DNA from: CAZFBR01 sp035353495 [NCBI: uncultured bacterium]
GTDB taxonomy: Bacteria > DAOPZR01
Direction of reading: 5' to 3'
Assembly: GCA_964517215.1 (NCBI GenBank)
Contig: CAZFBR010000212.1
Coordinates: 1-5,988 of the forward strand
Length of the DNA: 5,988 nucleotides
Shown here: positions 1 to 5,916 of the stretch, piece by piece
Layout: every line of letters starts with the position of its first letter
Numbering within the stretch: the first letter of the stretch is position 1
Notes under the pieces: model-generated
Told to the model about the DNA's origin: nothing
Database searches by the model: none
Seen by the model: the letters and a program-made list of their open reading frames with translations, nothing else
Made by a program: the position numbers and the translations under genes

Positions 1-166
1 CCCGCAACCGATTCCCAGCACGCGCTCCCCATCACGCAGTTCCGCCGATACCAGCATGCTGGTCTTCTGCAGATGCAGCGGCAAGCCCCCCTAATGCGCG
101 AAACGCACGATATCCTTCACCGTCGCCATGATAATAGTCGCGAGTATAGCCTTCGGCTATTTTCAC
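1..166 (-). pseudogene. Frameshifted 5' end of a class I SAM methyltransferase, paralogous to the gene at 1583-2356
   Basis: Read from a GTG at 166, the minus strand gives a peptide starting VKIAEGYTRDY. It aligns with the start of the intact methyltransferase at 2356 (MSDGYTRDYF). In this frame a TGA is met at 34-32. Dropping one G from the G6 run at 86-91 moves reading into a frame that continues LPLHLQKTSMLVSAELRDG and then ERVLGIGCG up to the window edge; the intact gene has AELRDGDRVLEIGFGRG in the same place. Roughly half of the aligned residues are identical, so this is a diverged paralogue and not a fresh copy. Besides the frameshift, the acidic residue of SAM motif I (VLEIG) is Gly here, which fits decay. 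The gene runs off the left edge, so its length is unknown. A sequencing error in the homopolymer, or slippage giving on/off expression, cannot be excluded. Confidence 0.7.
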
Positions 167-321
167 ACGCGCCGTCCGAAATCACCCACAGCCATAACCG
201 CTCTACCACCTCCAGGGGCATAATATCGCACGGTGATGGGCGACACTTGCGACACCGTATGCAGCAGCAACCGCTCTGTCAGTCGTGCGTGGCGCCACGC
301 TCCGCAAGCGCTCAATGATTT
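163..321 (-). pseudogene. C-terminal remnant of a B12-type radical SAM protein, paralogous to the gene at 2353-3699
   Basis: After an in-frame TAA at 324-322, one minus-strand frame is open to a TGA at 165-163. It contains AWRHARLTERLLLHT, which matches AWLHARLNTERLPLRT near the end of the intact radical SAM protein. About 15 of the first 27 aligned residues agree, with one single-residue gap, and the similarity fades towards the C-terminus. Only some 45 residues of the gene's end remain: no CxxxCxxC cluster or TIM-barrel sequence is present upstream, because the methyltransferase stop lies only about 60 bases away. The stop overlaps the GTG of the following methyltransferase relic by 4 bases (GTGA), exactly as in the intact pair. 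A GGACGG sequence at 172-177 sits where the intact copy has its GGAGGG ribosome binding site. I infer a duplicated module whose radical SAM gene lost its 5' part. Confidence 0.65.
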
Positions 322-381
322 TTATGCTTCCACTATCATCTTCAGCCGCGCGCCCACCGCAGGCCCGGCGGCAAATACACA

Positions 382-1257
382 TCACGCATCAGCCTGCCCG
401 TCCGGTTTGCGGCCGCGAGCGATGAAATAGTTGCCCGCCAACATTTGGGCGATTGGCAAGTTCTGCACCAACGCACAGACGCGGGCAAAGGCCGCCGGCC
501 AACGGCATAGCCATCCTAAGCCCGGCAACGACTCGACGAACATCACACAATCAATCTCCACCAAACCGAATCGGCGCATCTGGCCGCACAGCCGCCACGG
601 ATCGATCAATCCGATATGGCCAAGCGTCGTCAGGTCCGGCTGTTTGTGATGCCAGTACCTGTCCAACCATTCGGTCCGTTTCTCCGCCAACAGATTCGGG
701 GTGCCAATCACCACGCGGCCACCCGGACGCAGAATACGCATCACCTCACGCAAGGTGCGTTCCTTCTGGTTAGCCGTCAGATGTTCGATAAAGTCAGCCA
801 TGGTGACGATGTCGGCACATGCGTCCGCCAATGGCAGCATGCCGGTATCAGCCACGGAAAACGCCCAGCATCCCGCCGGCGACAACCGCCGGTGCAGGCG
901 CACTGCGGTCTGAATACTGGTCGGAGAATAATCAAACCCGAATGCCGTGCCGCCAGCTGACACCAGATGATAGACCATTGTGCCAACCCCACTACCGAGG
1001 TCGATCACTACTCCGTCAGCCGGACCAACCGCTTCCAGAAAACGCGCGATGCGCTGTTGTGCCGACACTATGACCGGTCGATAAAAGTAATCAAGCTGGA
1101 CCTGATCATCCTGCCGGCGTACCACTTCCTCACTGAAGTGCAGATTGAATTCTTCCGGTTTGCAACTGGCACGGTCCCGAGCAAGCCCATCCAATGCCGT
1201 CTGCCAATCATCCGGCAGTTGGGCGCCGACACGTTTCTTTTCCATACAGTTCAGCAT
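382..1257 (-). CDS. Class I SAM-dependent methyltransferase (Methyltransf_11 type), polysaccharide-locus context
   Basis: This 291-residue protein has the class I methyltransferase signatures in order: motif I VVIDLGSGVGT at residues 83-93, an acidic end to strand 2 (FGFDYS, D109), ADTGMLPL near 137-144, the motif around MADFIEHL at 153-160, LRPGG at 176-180 and GTPN at 185-188. The C-terminal 60 residues are rich in hydrophobic and aromatic residues (VESLPGLGWLCRWP), which may form a lid or membrane-facing surface. Substrate is not recognisable; methylation of a sugar, lipid carrier or quinone-like group would all fit the family. Starts at 1257 (ATG) and 1245 (ATG) are both possible: a GGGGGA sequence touches the first ATG and is 12 bases from the second, so neither spacing is ideal. 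The gene is not coupled to the operon upstream; a 325-base spacer with its own promoter candidate precedes it. Its GC content is visibly lower than that of the genes to the right, which suggests a different history. Confidence 0.9.
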   Translation of the reverse strand: MLNCMEKKRVGAQLPDDWQTALDGLARDRASCKPEEFNLHFSEEVVRRQDDQVQLDYFYRPVIVSAQQRIARFLEAVGPADGVVIDLGSGVGTMVYHLVSAGGTAFGFDYSPTSIQTAVRLHRRLSPAGCWAFSVADTGMLPLADACADIVTMADFIEHLTANQKERTLREVMRILRPGGRVVIGTPNLLAEKRTEWLDRYWHHKQPDLTTLGHIGLIDPWRLCGQMRRFGLVEIDCVMFVESLPGLGWLCRWPAAFARVCALVQNLPIAQMLAGNYFIARGRKPDGQADA

Positions 1258-1295
1258 TCCCCCATGCCGGCTGTTTTCCGCATATTATACTGCAG

Positions 1296-1324
1296 ATGCT
1301 ACCACAGCGACCATGCCGCGTCAA
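1296..1324 (-). promoter_or_regulatory. Candidate sigma70 promoter for the methyltransferase at 382-1257
   Basis: Reading the minus strand, TTGACG (1324-1319, five of six consensus bases) is followed after exactly 17 bases by TAGCAT (1301-1296, four of six), with a TGG just upstream of the -10 that satisfies the extended -10 pattern. A perfect TATAAT lies six bases further downstream at 1289-1284, but its own -35 position is poor (TGGTCG at 18 bases). Transcription would begin around 1278-1290, leaving a leader of about 20-35 bases before the ATG at 1257. This fits a gene that has no overlap with the operon upstream. Confidence 0.5.
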
Positions 1325-1554
1325 AACAACAACATTGCGGCATAACGGTCGGGGGGATTGTCCTCGAGGGATTTGCAGCATCCTGTGTCGGCACTGCTTT
1401 TCCCCGGAGCAACGGTCTTGGTCGCACTTCCAGTGCCCCATCTTTTCAGGGTTTTCACGCAACATCCTGTGACCAAGAGCGCAACCACGCCAAGGGTTAA
1501 GTCATGCGCCCGTGTCTTAGTGCCATTATGGCATCGGCAGCGCCCATAACCCAT
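1321..1554 (-). CDS. Doubtful small ORF with a lipobox-like N-terminus, hypothetical
   Basis: An open frame of 77 codons fills most of the spacer between the two methyltransferase genes. From ATG 1554 it reads MGYGRCRCHNGTKTRAHD, then a hydrophobic stretch LTLGVVALLVTGC that ends like a lipoprotein signal (V-T-G-C lipobox, Cys near residue 31). A polar Lys/Thr/Ser-rich tail follows, ending DRYAAMLLF. I recognise no family. A GAGG sequence touches the ATG, which is too close for normal initiation, and the inverted repeat at 1514-1575 covers the start. The stop codon overlaps the -35 box of the promoter candidate. It could be a small lipoprotein, a relic, or chance open frame in an intergenic region; I consider chance at least as likely. 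Confidence 0.25.
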   Translation of the reverse strand: MGYGRCRCHNGTKTRAHDLTLGVVALLVTGCCVKTLKRWGTGSATKTVAPGKSSADTGCCKSLEDNPPDRYAAMLLF

Positions 1555-1575
1555 CCTCACACCCAGCGCTAAGAC
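1514..1575. repeat. Imperfect inverted repeat in the spacer just downstream of the 1583-2356 methyltransferase
   Basis: GTCTTAG at 1514-1520 is the exact reverse complement of CTAAGAC at 1569-1575. The arms extend to 11 positions (1514-1524 and 1565-1575) with one mismatch and one G-T pair, and the loop is 40 bases. A smaller symmetric element, TGCCATTATGGCA, lies at 1521-1533. The repeat begins 8 bases past the stop codon of the operon's last gene. No T-run follows on the minus strand, so it is not a normal intrinsic terminator; it may stabilise the 3' end of the transcript or be a relic of a small mobile element. Confidence 0.45.
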
Positions 1576-1582
1576 GAATGCT

Positions 1583-2356
1583 TCACCCACAGCGGCGGTA
1601 GACAGCGTACAGTTCCTTGTAAAACAGCAGGCGGATGGGGAGCAGGCACTGCGCCAGACGCGCCAAACCGGCCGCCGGCTTCCCCTCCTGCGAGTACCAG
1701 CAGGGACGCGCCAGCCAAATGCGCGCGCGCAGGCCGGCCTGCCACCCGAGCCGCCACAATGACAGCGGCGACTGCTCATTGATATGCAACAAGAAATCCG
1801 ACGGCTGCCGCGGTTCCTTCGGCAGCCAGTGGCGGTTCTTCAGGCCACGCAGCAGGCGGTACAGCGGGTACCCAAAGCGGAAATGCCAAAGGTTCGGCTG
1901 GGTGTGGACGACAATACGCCCGCCGGGCCGCAACAGGCCGCGCAGCACGCGAAATGCGGCCGTCAACTCGGCGGCCGCGATATGCTCCACCACATCAATA
2001 AGCAGCACCACATCAAAACTCGCCGGCGCAAACGGCAGCGCCGCGATGGCGCCGCGGACCAAACGCGGACGGCGTTCGGCCGGCGCGGCACGATTGAGCC
2101 CGGCAGCGATGGCGACCGCATCGCCCGCCGCCTCGCAGCCAAATGCACGCACGGACAGTTCGCGCGCGACTGCATGCAGCAGTTCGCCCCGGCCGAAGCC
2201 GATCTCCAGCACACGGTCACCGTCACGCAGTTCGGCACGCACCAGCGCCAGCGTGCCGCGCAGTCGCGGCGAAAGGATGCTGCCGCCCGATTCGAGGAAT
2301 TCGCGATGTCCTTCGCAATCGCCGAGAAAATAGTCGCGCGTATAGCCGTCACTCAC
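1583..2356 (-). CDS. Class I SAM-dependent methyltransferase, coupled to the radical SAM gene
   Basis: This 257-residue protein starts with a GYTRDYFLGDCEGHREF signature, followed by motif I RVLEIGFGRGEL (residues 48-59), an acidic residue after strand 2 (E75), LPFAPASFDVVLL running into IDVVEH (residues 107-125) and LLRPGGRIVV (141-150). These mark a Methyltransf_11/23-like Rossmann enzyme using SAM. The C-terminal third is basic and hydrophobic (RIWLARPCWY, LLPIRLLFYKELYAVYRR) and could contact the membrane. The GTG start is supported by a GGAGGG ribosome binding site 7 bases upstream and by a GTGA overlap with the stop of the radical SAM gene, which implies translational coupling. It is the last gene of the coupled operon. 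A broken paralogue with the same opening signature and the same junction lies at 1-166. The substrate is not visible; given its partner, it may act on the same molecule as the radical SAM enzyme. Confidence 0.92.
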   Translation of the reverse strand: MSDGYTRDYFLGDCEGHREFLESGGSILSPRLRGTLALVRAELRDGDRVLEIGFGRGELLHAVARELSVRAFGCEAAGDAVAIAAGLNRAAPAERRPRLVRGAIAALPFAPASFDVVLLIDVVEHIAAAELTAAFRVLRGLLRPGGRIVVHTQPNLWHFRFGYPLYRLLRGLKNRHWLPKEPRQPSDFLLHINEQSPLSLWRLGWQAGLRARIWLARPCWYSQEGKPAAGLARLAQCLLPIRLLFYKELYAVYRRCG

Positions 2357-3699
2357 CGTGCTGCCCTCCGTTGGACAGCCGCCGCCATGGCTGCCGCCCA
2401 GTCACTGACAACACCGTAGCGCAGCGCCACGGGGAGCGCCCGCAACAACGTGCGCAGCGGAAGGCGCTCCGTGTTCAGGCGCGCGTGCAGCCACGCCTGC
2501 TGCCGTGCCCGTGCCGGGAATTCATCCGTTTCCACATGTGGCACCGGCGGCTGCAGCGACATGCCGGGGGCGGTGAGCGGCTGATAGGCCTCGGCGAGCA
2601 CCCGCCCGTGCCGCTCGAACCAATCGCGTGCCGCCGTCCCGCGATATGCGATCATCAGGTTCCAGAAGTGAAAATCGAGGCCGAGTGCCGCCGCACGGCG
2701 CACGCATTCCCGCGAGCGTGCCGGGGTGTCACCGGGCAGGCCGACGATCAGGCAGCCGCCGGCCTGCAGGCCGGCGGCGCGCACCAACTTCACCGCCGCG
2801 ACGATCGTTTCCAGCGTCTCGCCCTTGCCAACCCCCGCAAAAACCTCCGGCACCAGGTGCTCGATGCCGAGCCCGACCTTCGTCGCTCCCGCCCGGCGCA
2901 GAAGCACAAGAAACGCGGCATCAATCCGGTCGGCACGGATGTTCGAGACCTGCAATTCGACGGGATAACGGGGGTGAATCACGGTCAGGTACCGGTCAAG
3001 AAATTCCTTGGCCCGCTCCAAGTCAAGCGTGAAGCAGTCATCATTGATCACCAGCCGACGCAGGCGCGGCAAACGCGGCAACCAGTGTTCGAGCTCCGCC
3101 AGGCAGTCATCGAGTGGACGCGGCCGCCAGCCGCGCTGCCCTTCACCCGGCACCACACAGAAGGCACAACGGTACGGACAACCGCGCGAGGTCATCAGCG
3201 GGTAGCCGTTGATCTCCTCCCAGCGCAGGAACGCGTCCAGCGCCGGGCTTCCGATGTCCCTTGCCGCCACCGGCGGCAGATTGCGCAGCTGCGGCCGCGA
3301 CTGGCGCTGCCAGTTTTCTCCGCCGGTAAACATCGCGTCCGCCTCGCCAGTGACCACATAATCGATACGGGTGTCATCTGCCACGGCAGCGGCGTAGGAT
3401 TGTGTGTGGGGTCCGCCCAGCAGCAAGGGACCGTCATAATGCCGGCGCACCTCATCGATCAGCCGCGATGCCGCCGGCCAAGTCGGAGTGTAGGCGGTAA
3501 TGCCAACTGCCGCCGGCCGGCAGGTGCGCAGCAGTTCCCCCGGGTGCGGCAGCGCCGGCGCGCTGTTGTAGTCGGCAACAACCGTCTCACCCGGCGGCAA
3601 CGCCGCCGCCATCAGGGCAAAACCGAGATGCGGCACGAACCCCGCGGGGCGGAAACCGTCGCTCGGATTCAGCAGCAGCAACTGCACCGGTCGGGTCAT
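2353..3699 (-). CDS. Radical SAM protein with N-terminal B12-binding-like domain
   Basis: This 448-residue protein has two domains. Residues 1-150 form a Rossmann-like B12-binding-type region (VQLLLLNPS, PHLGFALMAAAL, LLLGGPHTQ, DYVVTGEADAMF). The canonical cobalt-ligand DxHxxG motif is not seen, as in many members that keep only the fold. Residues 160-360 form a radical SAM barrel: SRGCPYRCAFC carries the iron-sulfur cluster cysteines C174, C178 and C181, INDDCF (219-224) follows strand 2, and GLGIEH (277-282) and GCLIVGLPGDT (316-326) are the usual later strands. The last 90 residues have no recognised domain and end in a basic helix. The family does methyl transfers, rearrangements and couplings in lipid, cofactor and natural-product pathways; no substrate can be assigned here. 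A GGAGG site 7 bases before the ATG supports the start. The ATG overlaps the preceding stop (ATGA), and the methyltransferase downstream overlaps its own stop (GTGA). Confidence 0.93.
   Translation of the reverse strand: MTRPVQLLLLNPSDGFRPAGFVPHLGFALMAAALPPGETVVADYNSAPALPHPGELLRTCRPAAVGITAYTPTWPAASRLIDEVRRHYDGPLLLGGPHTQSYAAAVADDTRIDYVVTGEADAMFTGGENWQRQSRPQLRNLPPVAARDIGSPALDAFLRWEEINGYPLMTSRGCPYRCAFCVVPGEGQRGWRPRPLDDCLAELEHWLPRLPRLRRLVINDDCFTLDLERAKEFLDRYLTVIHPRYPVELQVSNIRADRIDAAFLVLLRRAGATKVGLGIEHLVPEVFAGVGKGETLETIVAAVKLVRAAGLQAGGCLIVGLPGDTPARSRECVRRAAALGLDFHFWNLMIAYRGTAARDWFERHGRVLAEAYQPLTAPGMSLQPPVPHVETDEFPARARQQAWLHARLNTERLPLRTLLRALPVALRYGVVSDWAAAMAAAVQRRAAR
2364..2369 (-). promoter_or_regulatory. 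Ribosome binding site that supports the GTG start at 2356
   Basis: GGAGGG on the minus strand lies 7 bases before the GTG. It is inside the end of the radical SAM gene, so termination and re-initiation are probably linked. Confidence 0.75.
2755..2778. repeat. 24-base perfect palindrome inside the radical SAM coding region
   Basis: The sequence is symmetric around a CTGCAG core (2764-2769) flanked by GGC and GCC blocks, with 12 matching bases on each side. It encodes part of an AAGLQAGGC stretch that is conserved in character in this protein family. High GC and Ala/Gly codons favour such symmetry by chance, so a role is unproven, though a very stable mRNA hairpin would form. Confidence 0.6.
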
Positions 3700-5897
3700 G
3701 TCGTTGCCTCCAGCATCCGCTGCAGACGGCAGGCAATCGCCCGCCAGTCGAAGCCGCGGGCATTCAGTTGCGCCGCCGTTCCCAGCCGCGTGCGCAGCAC
3801 ATCATCGTCCATCAGCGCCCGCAGCGCCGCCGCCAGCGCCGGGACATCGCCCGGTGGGACGAGCCGGCCGTTCTCCCCGTCGCGAATGATCTCGGGGATC
3901 CCGCCTGCGTCCGTGCCGACCAGCGGCAGTCCTGCCGCGGCAGCCTCCAGTAGCGCGATGCCAAGCCCCTCGAACGCCTCCGGGGAAAACTGGGATGGCA
4001 TGACAAATATGCCCGCGCGCCGGTACCACAGCCACAAGGCCGCATCGTCGACCGACCCGGGCAGCACCGCCGCCGGATCAAAGCCATGGCTGCGTGCCAG
4101 TCCCGCAAGCTCGTCGCGCTGCGGGCCGTCGCCGATGATTACCAGCCGCCAGCCGCAATCACGCAACTCCCCCATGGCGCGCACCAGCACAGCGAAACCC
4201 TTGCGCGGCACCAGTCGCCCGCAGGCCAGCACGATCCGTTCGCGATGCTCCGCCGCCGGCAGTGTCCATGCTGCCGCGGTAACCCCGTTGGGCACAACCT
4301 CGATGCTGGCCACGCCGCCGACAGCCGCCTGTACGGCAGCGGCCGTCGCCCGGCTGACCGCGATGCCGCCCGTCGCTGCGGCCAGAACCGCCCGCAGCAA
4401 CCGCCGCTCGCTGCCGCTTGCCGGGACCGCTTCCTTCCCGTGCAGATAGACCAGATACGGAATCCCCAGCCAACGCCGTGCCAGCCGGGCCGCGCGCCCT
4501 TCCGGACGCCACTGCAGCGCGATACATCCCGCCGGCGCATCCGTCGCCAGCGCCGTCAACACCCGCAGGATGAAGTGCAGTCGTGTGCTAAACGTCGCCG
4601 GTGGTGCTGCCACCGTCACCATCGCCACTGTGCATCCGGAGTCGGTCAGTGCCCGCGCCAGCTCGTCCGCCACCCGCGCTATGCCCCCGGTGCGAAAATC
4701 GCTGCTGGCCAACAGCAGGCGCGGTCCCGCCGGCGCCTTCTTCCATGCCACCGCCAAGCCGAGCAACAGGGCAAACAGCATGCCATGCTCGTGGTGCAGG
4801 GTGGTGTTGAGCAGGCCAATGCCGGCAACCACCAGTATCCCGCCCCCCGCACCATACCACAGCACCTGACTCCAGTCGTTATCCGATTGCAGGTCGCGCT
4901 GCCGCCACCAGCTGTGGAGCGCGGTCGCCAGCAGGAACAGCAATGCGGCCAGCCCAACCGTCCCTGTCGTCACCGCCGCCTGCACGTACACGCTGTGCCC
5001 GTGCGGCGCGTGCGTTTCCGCCGATGAGTCATAGCCGGCGGGAAAAATGGCAGTGAAACGCTCCGGCCCGGTTCCCAACACCGGGTGTTCCGCAAAACCG
5101 CGCAACGCATTCTTCCAGATGCCAAGCCGCATGTGCAGCGACTGGGCGGTACGGAACTTGTTTTTCAGCGCGTGCCACGGGCCTTCCTCCAGCAGGATGG
5201 ACCCCGCGGCGCCCGCCAGCAATGCCAGAAGCAGTAGCAACCCCATCAGCCGCCGATTGCGCCGGCTGCGCGCAGCAAGAACGATCGCCATCACCGCCAC
5301 CCCCCCCCACGCCGCACGCGAGGCGGTGAGCAGCAGGGCCGCGGACAGCACCCCCAGCAGCAGCGCCGGCGCCAAACCAGTGCGCTCCCCCCGCTCGCGG
5401 CGCAACAGCACCAGCGCCAGCAGCGGGATAATGGCCAGGGCAAGGTAGATGGCGGTGTGGTTGAACTGCCCGAGCGAAAAGATCTGCAAGTAGCGATAGC
5501 GTCCGGCAACCAGTCCGGGCAGCGCCGCTATCGCCCCGGCGGCCAGCCCGCCCCATACCGCCCACAGCGTGCCGCGCACCTGCGCGCGCGACAGGCCGCC
5601 GTGCGCGACGAGAAACCAGAGGCTCGTGAAACGGAAGACATCAAGCAGTCCCTTGGCGCTGGCCAGCGGTTCCGGCGACATCAGCGTCGCCAGCGCCGTG
5701 GCCGACAAGTAGGCCAGCAGTCCCCACGTCAGCGGTTCCTGCCGCAGCCATGCTCCCCCCCGCCACTGCCGCGTGATCAGTGCCAGCAACAGCAGCAGCG
5801 CGAAGGCAATGTTTTTGAGTCCCTCGGAAAGTGGCAAGGCAACAGCGACGAGCAGCAGCAATCCGTAACGGCAGCGAACAGCGGTCAGTTCCGGCAC
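3696..5897 (-). CDS. Fusion of O-antigen polymerase/ligase (Wzy/WaaL family) with a GT4 glycosyltransferase
   Basis: From GTG 5897 the protein has 733 residues. Residues 10-385 form about 12 membrane segments with the O-antigen ligase/polymerase marks: LTASRAAWGG (190-199), RLGIWKNALRGF (257-268), HPVLGTGPERF (271-281) and HAPHGHSVYVQ (296-306) in a large presumed periplasmic loop. About ten linker residues (WKKAPAGP) lead into a complete GT-B, GT4-type glycosyltransferase from about residue 393: FRTGGIARVADELA near 401-414, VVPNGV, ACGRLVPRKGF with K566, IIGDGPQ, and an EX7E pair E643/E651 in EAFEGLGIALLEAA. Positive charges after the last helix place the transferase in the cytoplasm. It probably adds a sugar to a lipid-linked glycan while the membrane half polymerises or ligates it. 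An AGCAGG site 6 bases before GTG 5897 favours this start; an ATG at 5960 is also in frame, but it would add a hydrophilic stretch that overlaps the preceding gene's tail. The stop overlaps the next ATG (ATGA). The usual arrangement is two separate genes. Confidence 0.88.
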   Translation of the reverse strand: MPELTAVRCRYGLLLLVAVALPLSEGLKNIAFALLLLLALITRQWRGGAWLRQEPLTWGLLAYLSATALATLMSPEPLASAKGLLDVFRFTSLWFLVAHGGLSRAQVRGTLWAVWGGLAAGAIAALPGLVAGRYRYLQIFSLGQFNHTAIYLALAIIPLLALVLLRRERGERTGLAPALLLGVLSAALLLTASRAAWGGVAVMAIVLAARSRRNRRLMGLLLLLALLAGAAGSILLEEGPWHALKNKFRTAQSLHMRLGIWKNALRGFAEHPVLGTGPERFTAIFPAGYDSSAETHAPHGHSVYVQAAVTTGTVGLAALLFLLATALHSWWRQRDLQSDNDWSQVLWYGAGGGILVVAGIGLLNTTLHHEHGMLFALLLGLAVAWKKAPAGPRLLLASSDFRTGGIARVADELARALTDSGCTVAMVTVAAPPATFSTRLHFILRVLTALATDAPAGCIALQWRPEGRAARLARRWLGIPYLVYLHGKEAVPASGSERRLLRAVLAAATGGIAVSRATAAAVQAAVGGVASIEVVPNGVTAAAWTLPAAEHRERIVLACGRLVPRKGFAVLVRAMGELRDCGWRLVIIGDGPQRDELAGLARSHGFDPAAVLPGSVDDAALWLWYRRAGIFVMPSQFSPEAFEGLGIALLEAAAAGLPLVGTDAGGIPEIIRDGENGRLVPPGDVPALAAALRALMDDDVLRTRLGTAAQLNARGFDWRAIACRLQRMLEATT
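3707..3711 (-). promoter_or_regulatory. Ribosome binding site for the radical SAM gene
   Basis: A perfect GGAGG on the minus strand sits 7 bases before the ATG at 3699, inside the end of the fusion gene, and so fixes the start within the ATGA overlap. Confidence 0.8.
5300..5308 (-). repeat. G9 homopolymer tract in the polymerase domain
   Basis: The coding strand has nine consecutive G bases encoding Trp-Gly-Gly-Val just after the LTASR motif of the fusion protein. A G7 run also occurs in the same gene at 5755-5761. Runs of this length can slip in replication; a one-base change would stop both enzyme domains. Confidence 0.6.
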
Positions 5898-5916
5898 GAT
5901 CAGCCTGCTGCGCGGG

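Noticed and set aside
340-381. Terminator after the 382-1257 methyltransferase
   Set aside because: A CCGC/GCGG stem of four pairs can form just after the stop, but it is short and has no T-run on the minus strand.
1514-1575. Integron attC-type recombination site
   Set aside because: The arms do not match the conserved attC core sites (RYYYAAC/GTTRRRY), and no integrase or cassette structure is nearby.
1555-1779. Upstream extension of the small spacer ORF into the methyltransferase gene
   Set aside because: The extension is a frame-shifted reading of the conserved methyltransferase C-terminus and has a shadow-like Arg/Gly/Cys-rich composition.
1635-2419. Plus-strand frames opposite the 1583-2356 methyltransferase
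   Set aside because: Low-complexity Arg/Ser/Ala or Gln/Arg-rich translations without motifs; the minus strand has intact methyltransferase motifs.
2143-4449. A 768-codon open frame on the plus strand
   Set aside because: It is antisense to the radical SAM gene and half of the fusion gene, rich in Arg, Pro, His and Ser without any domain pattern, as expected of a shadow frame in GC-rich DNA. The minus-strand genes have clear motifs and ribosome binding sites.
4086-5027. A 313-codon plus-strand frame opposite the fusion gene
   Set aside because: Its translation is dominated by Arg, Gln and Pro with no recognisable fold, and it mirrors the codons of the fusion gene.
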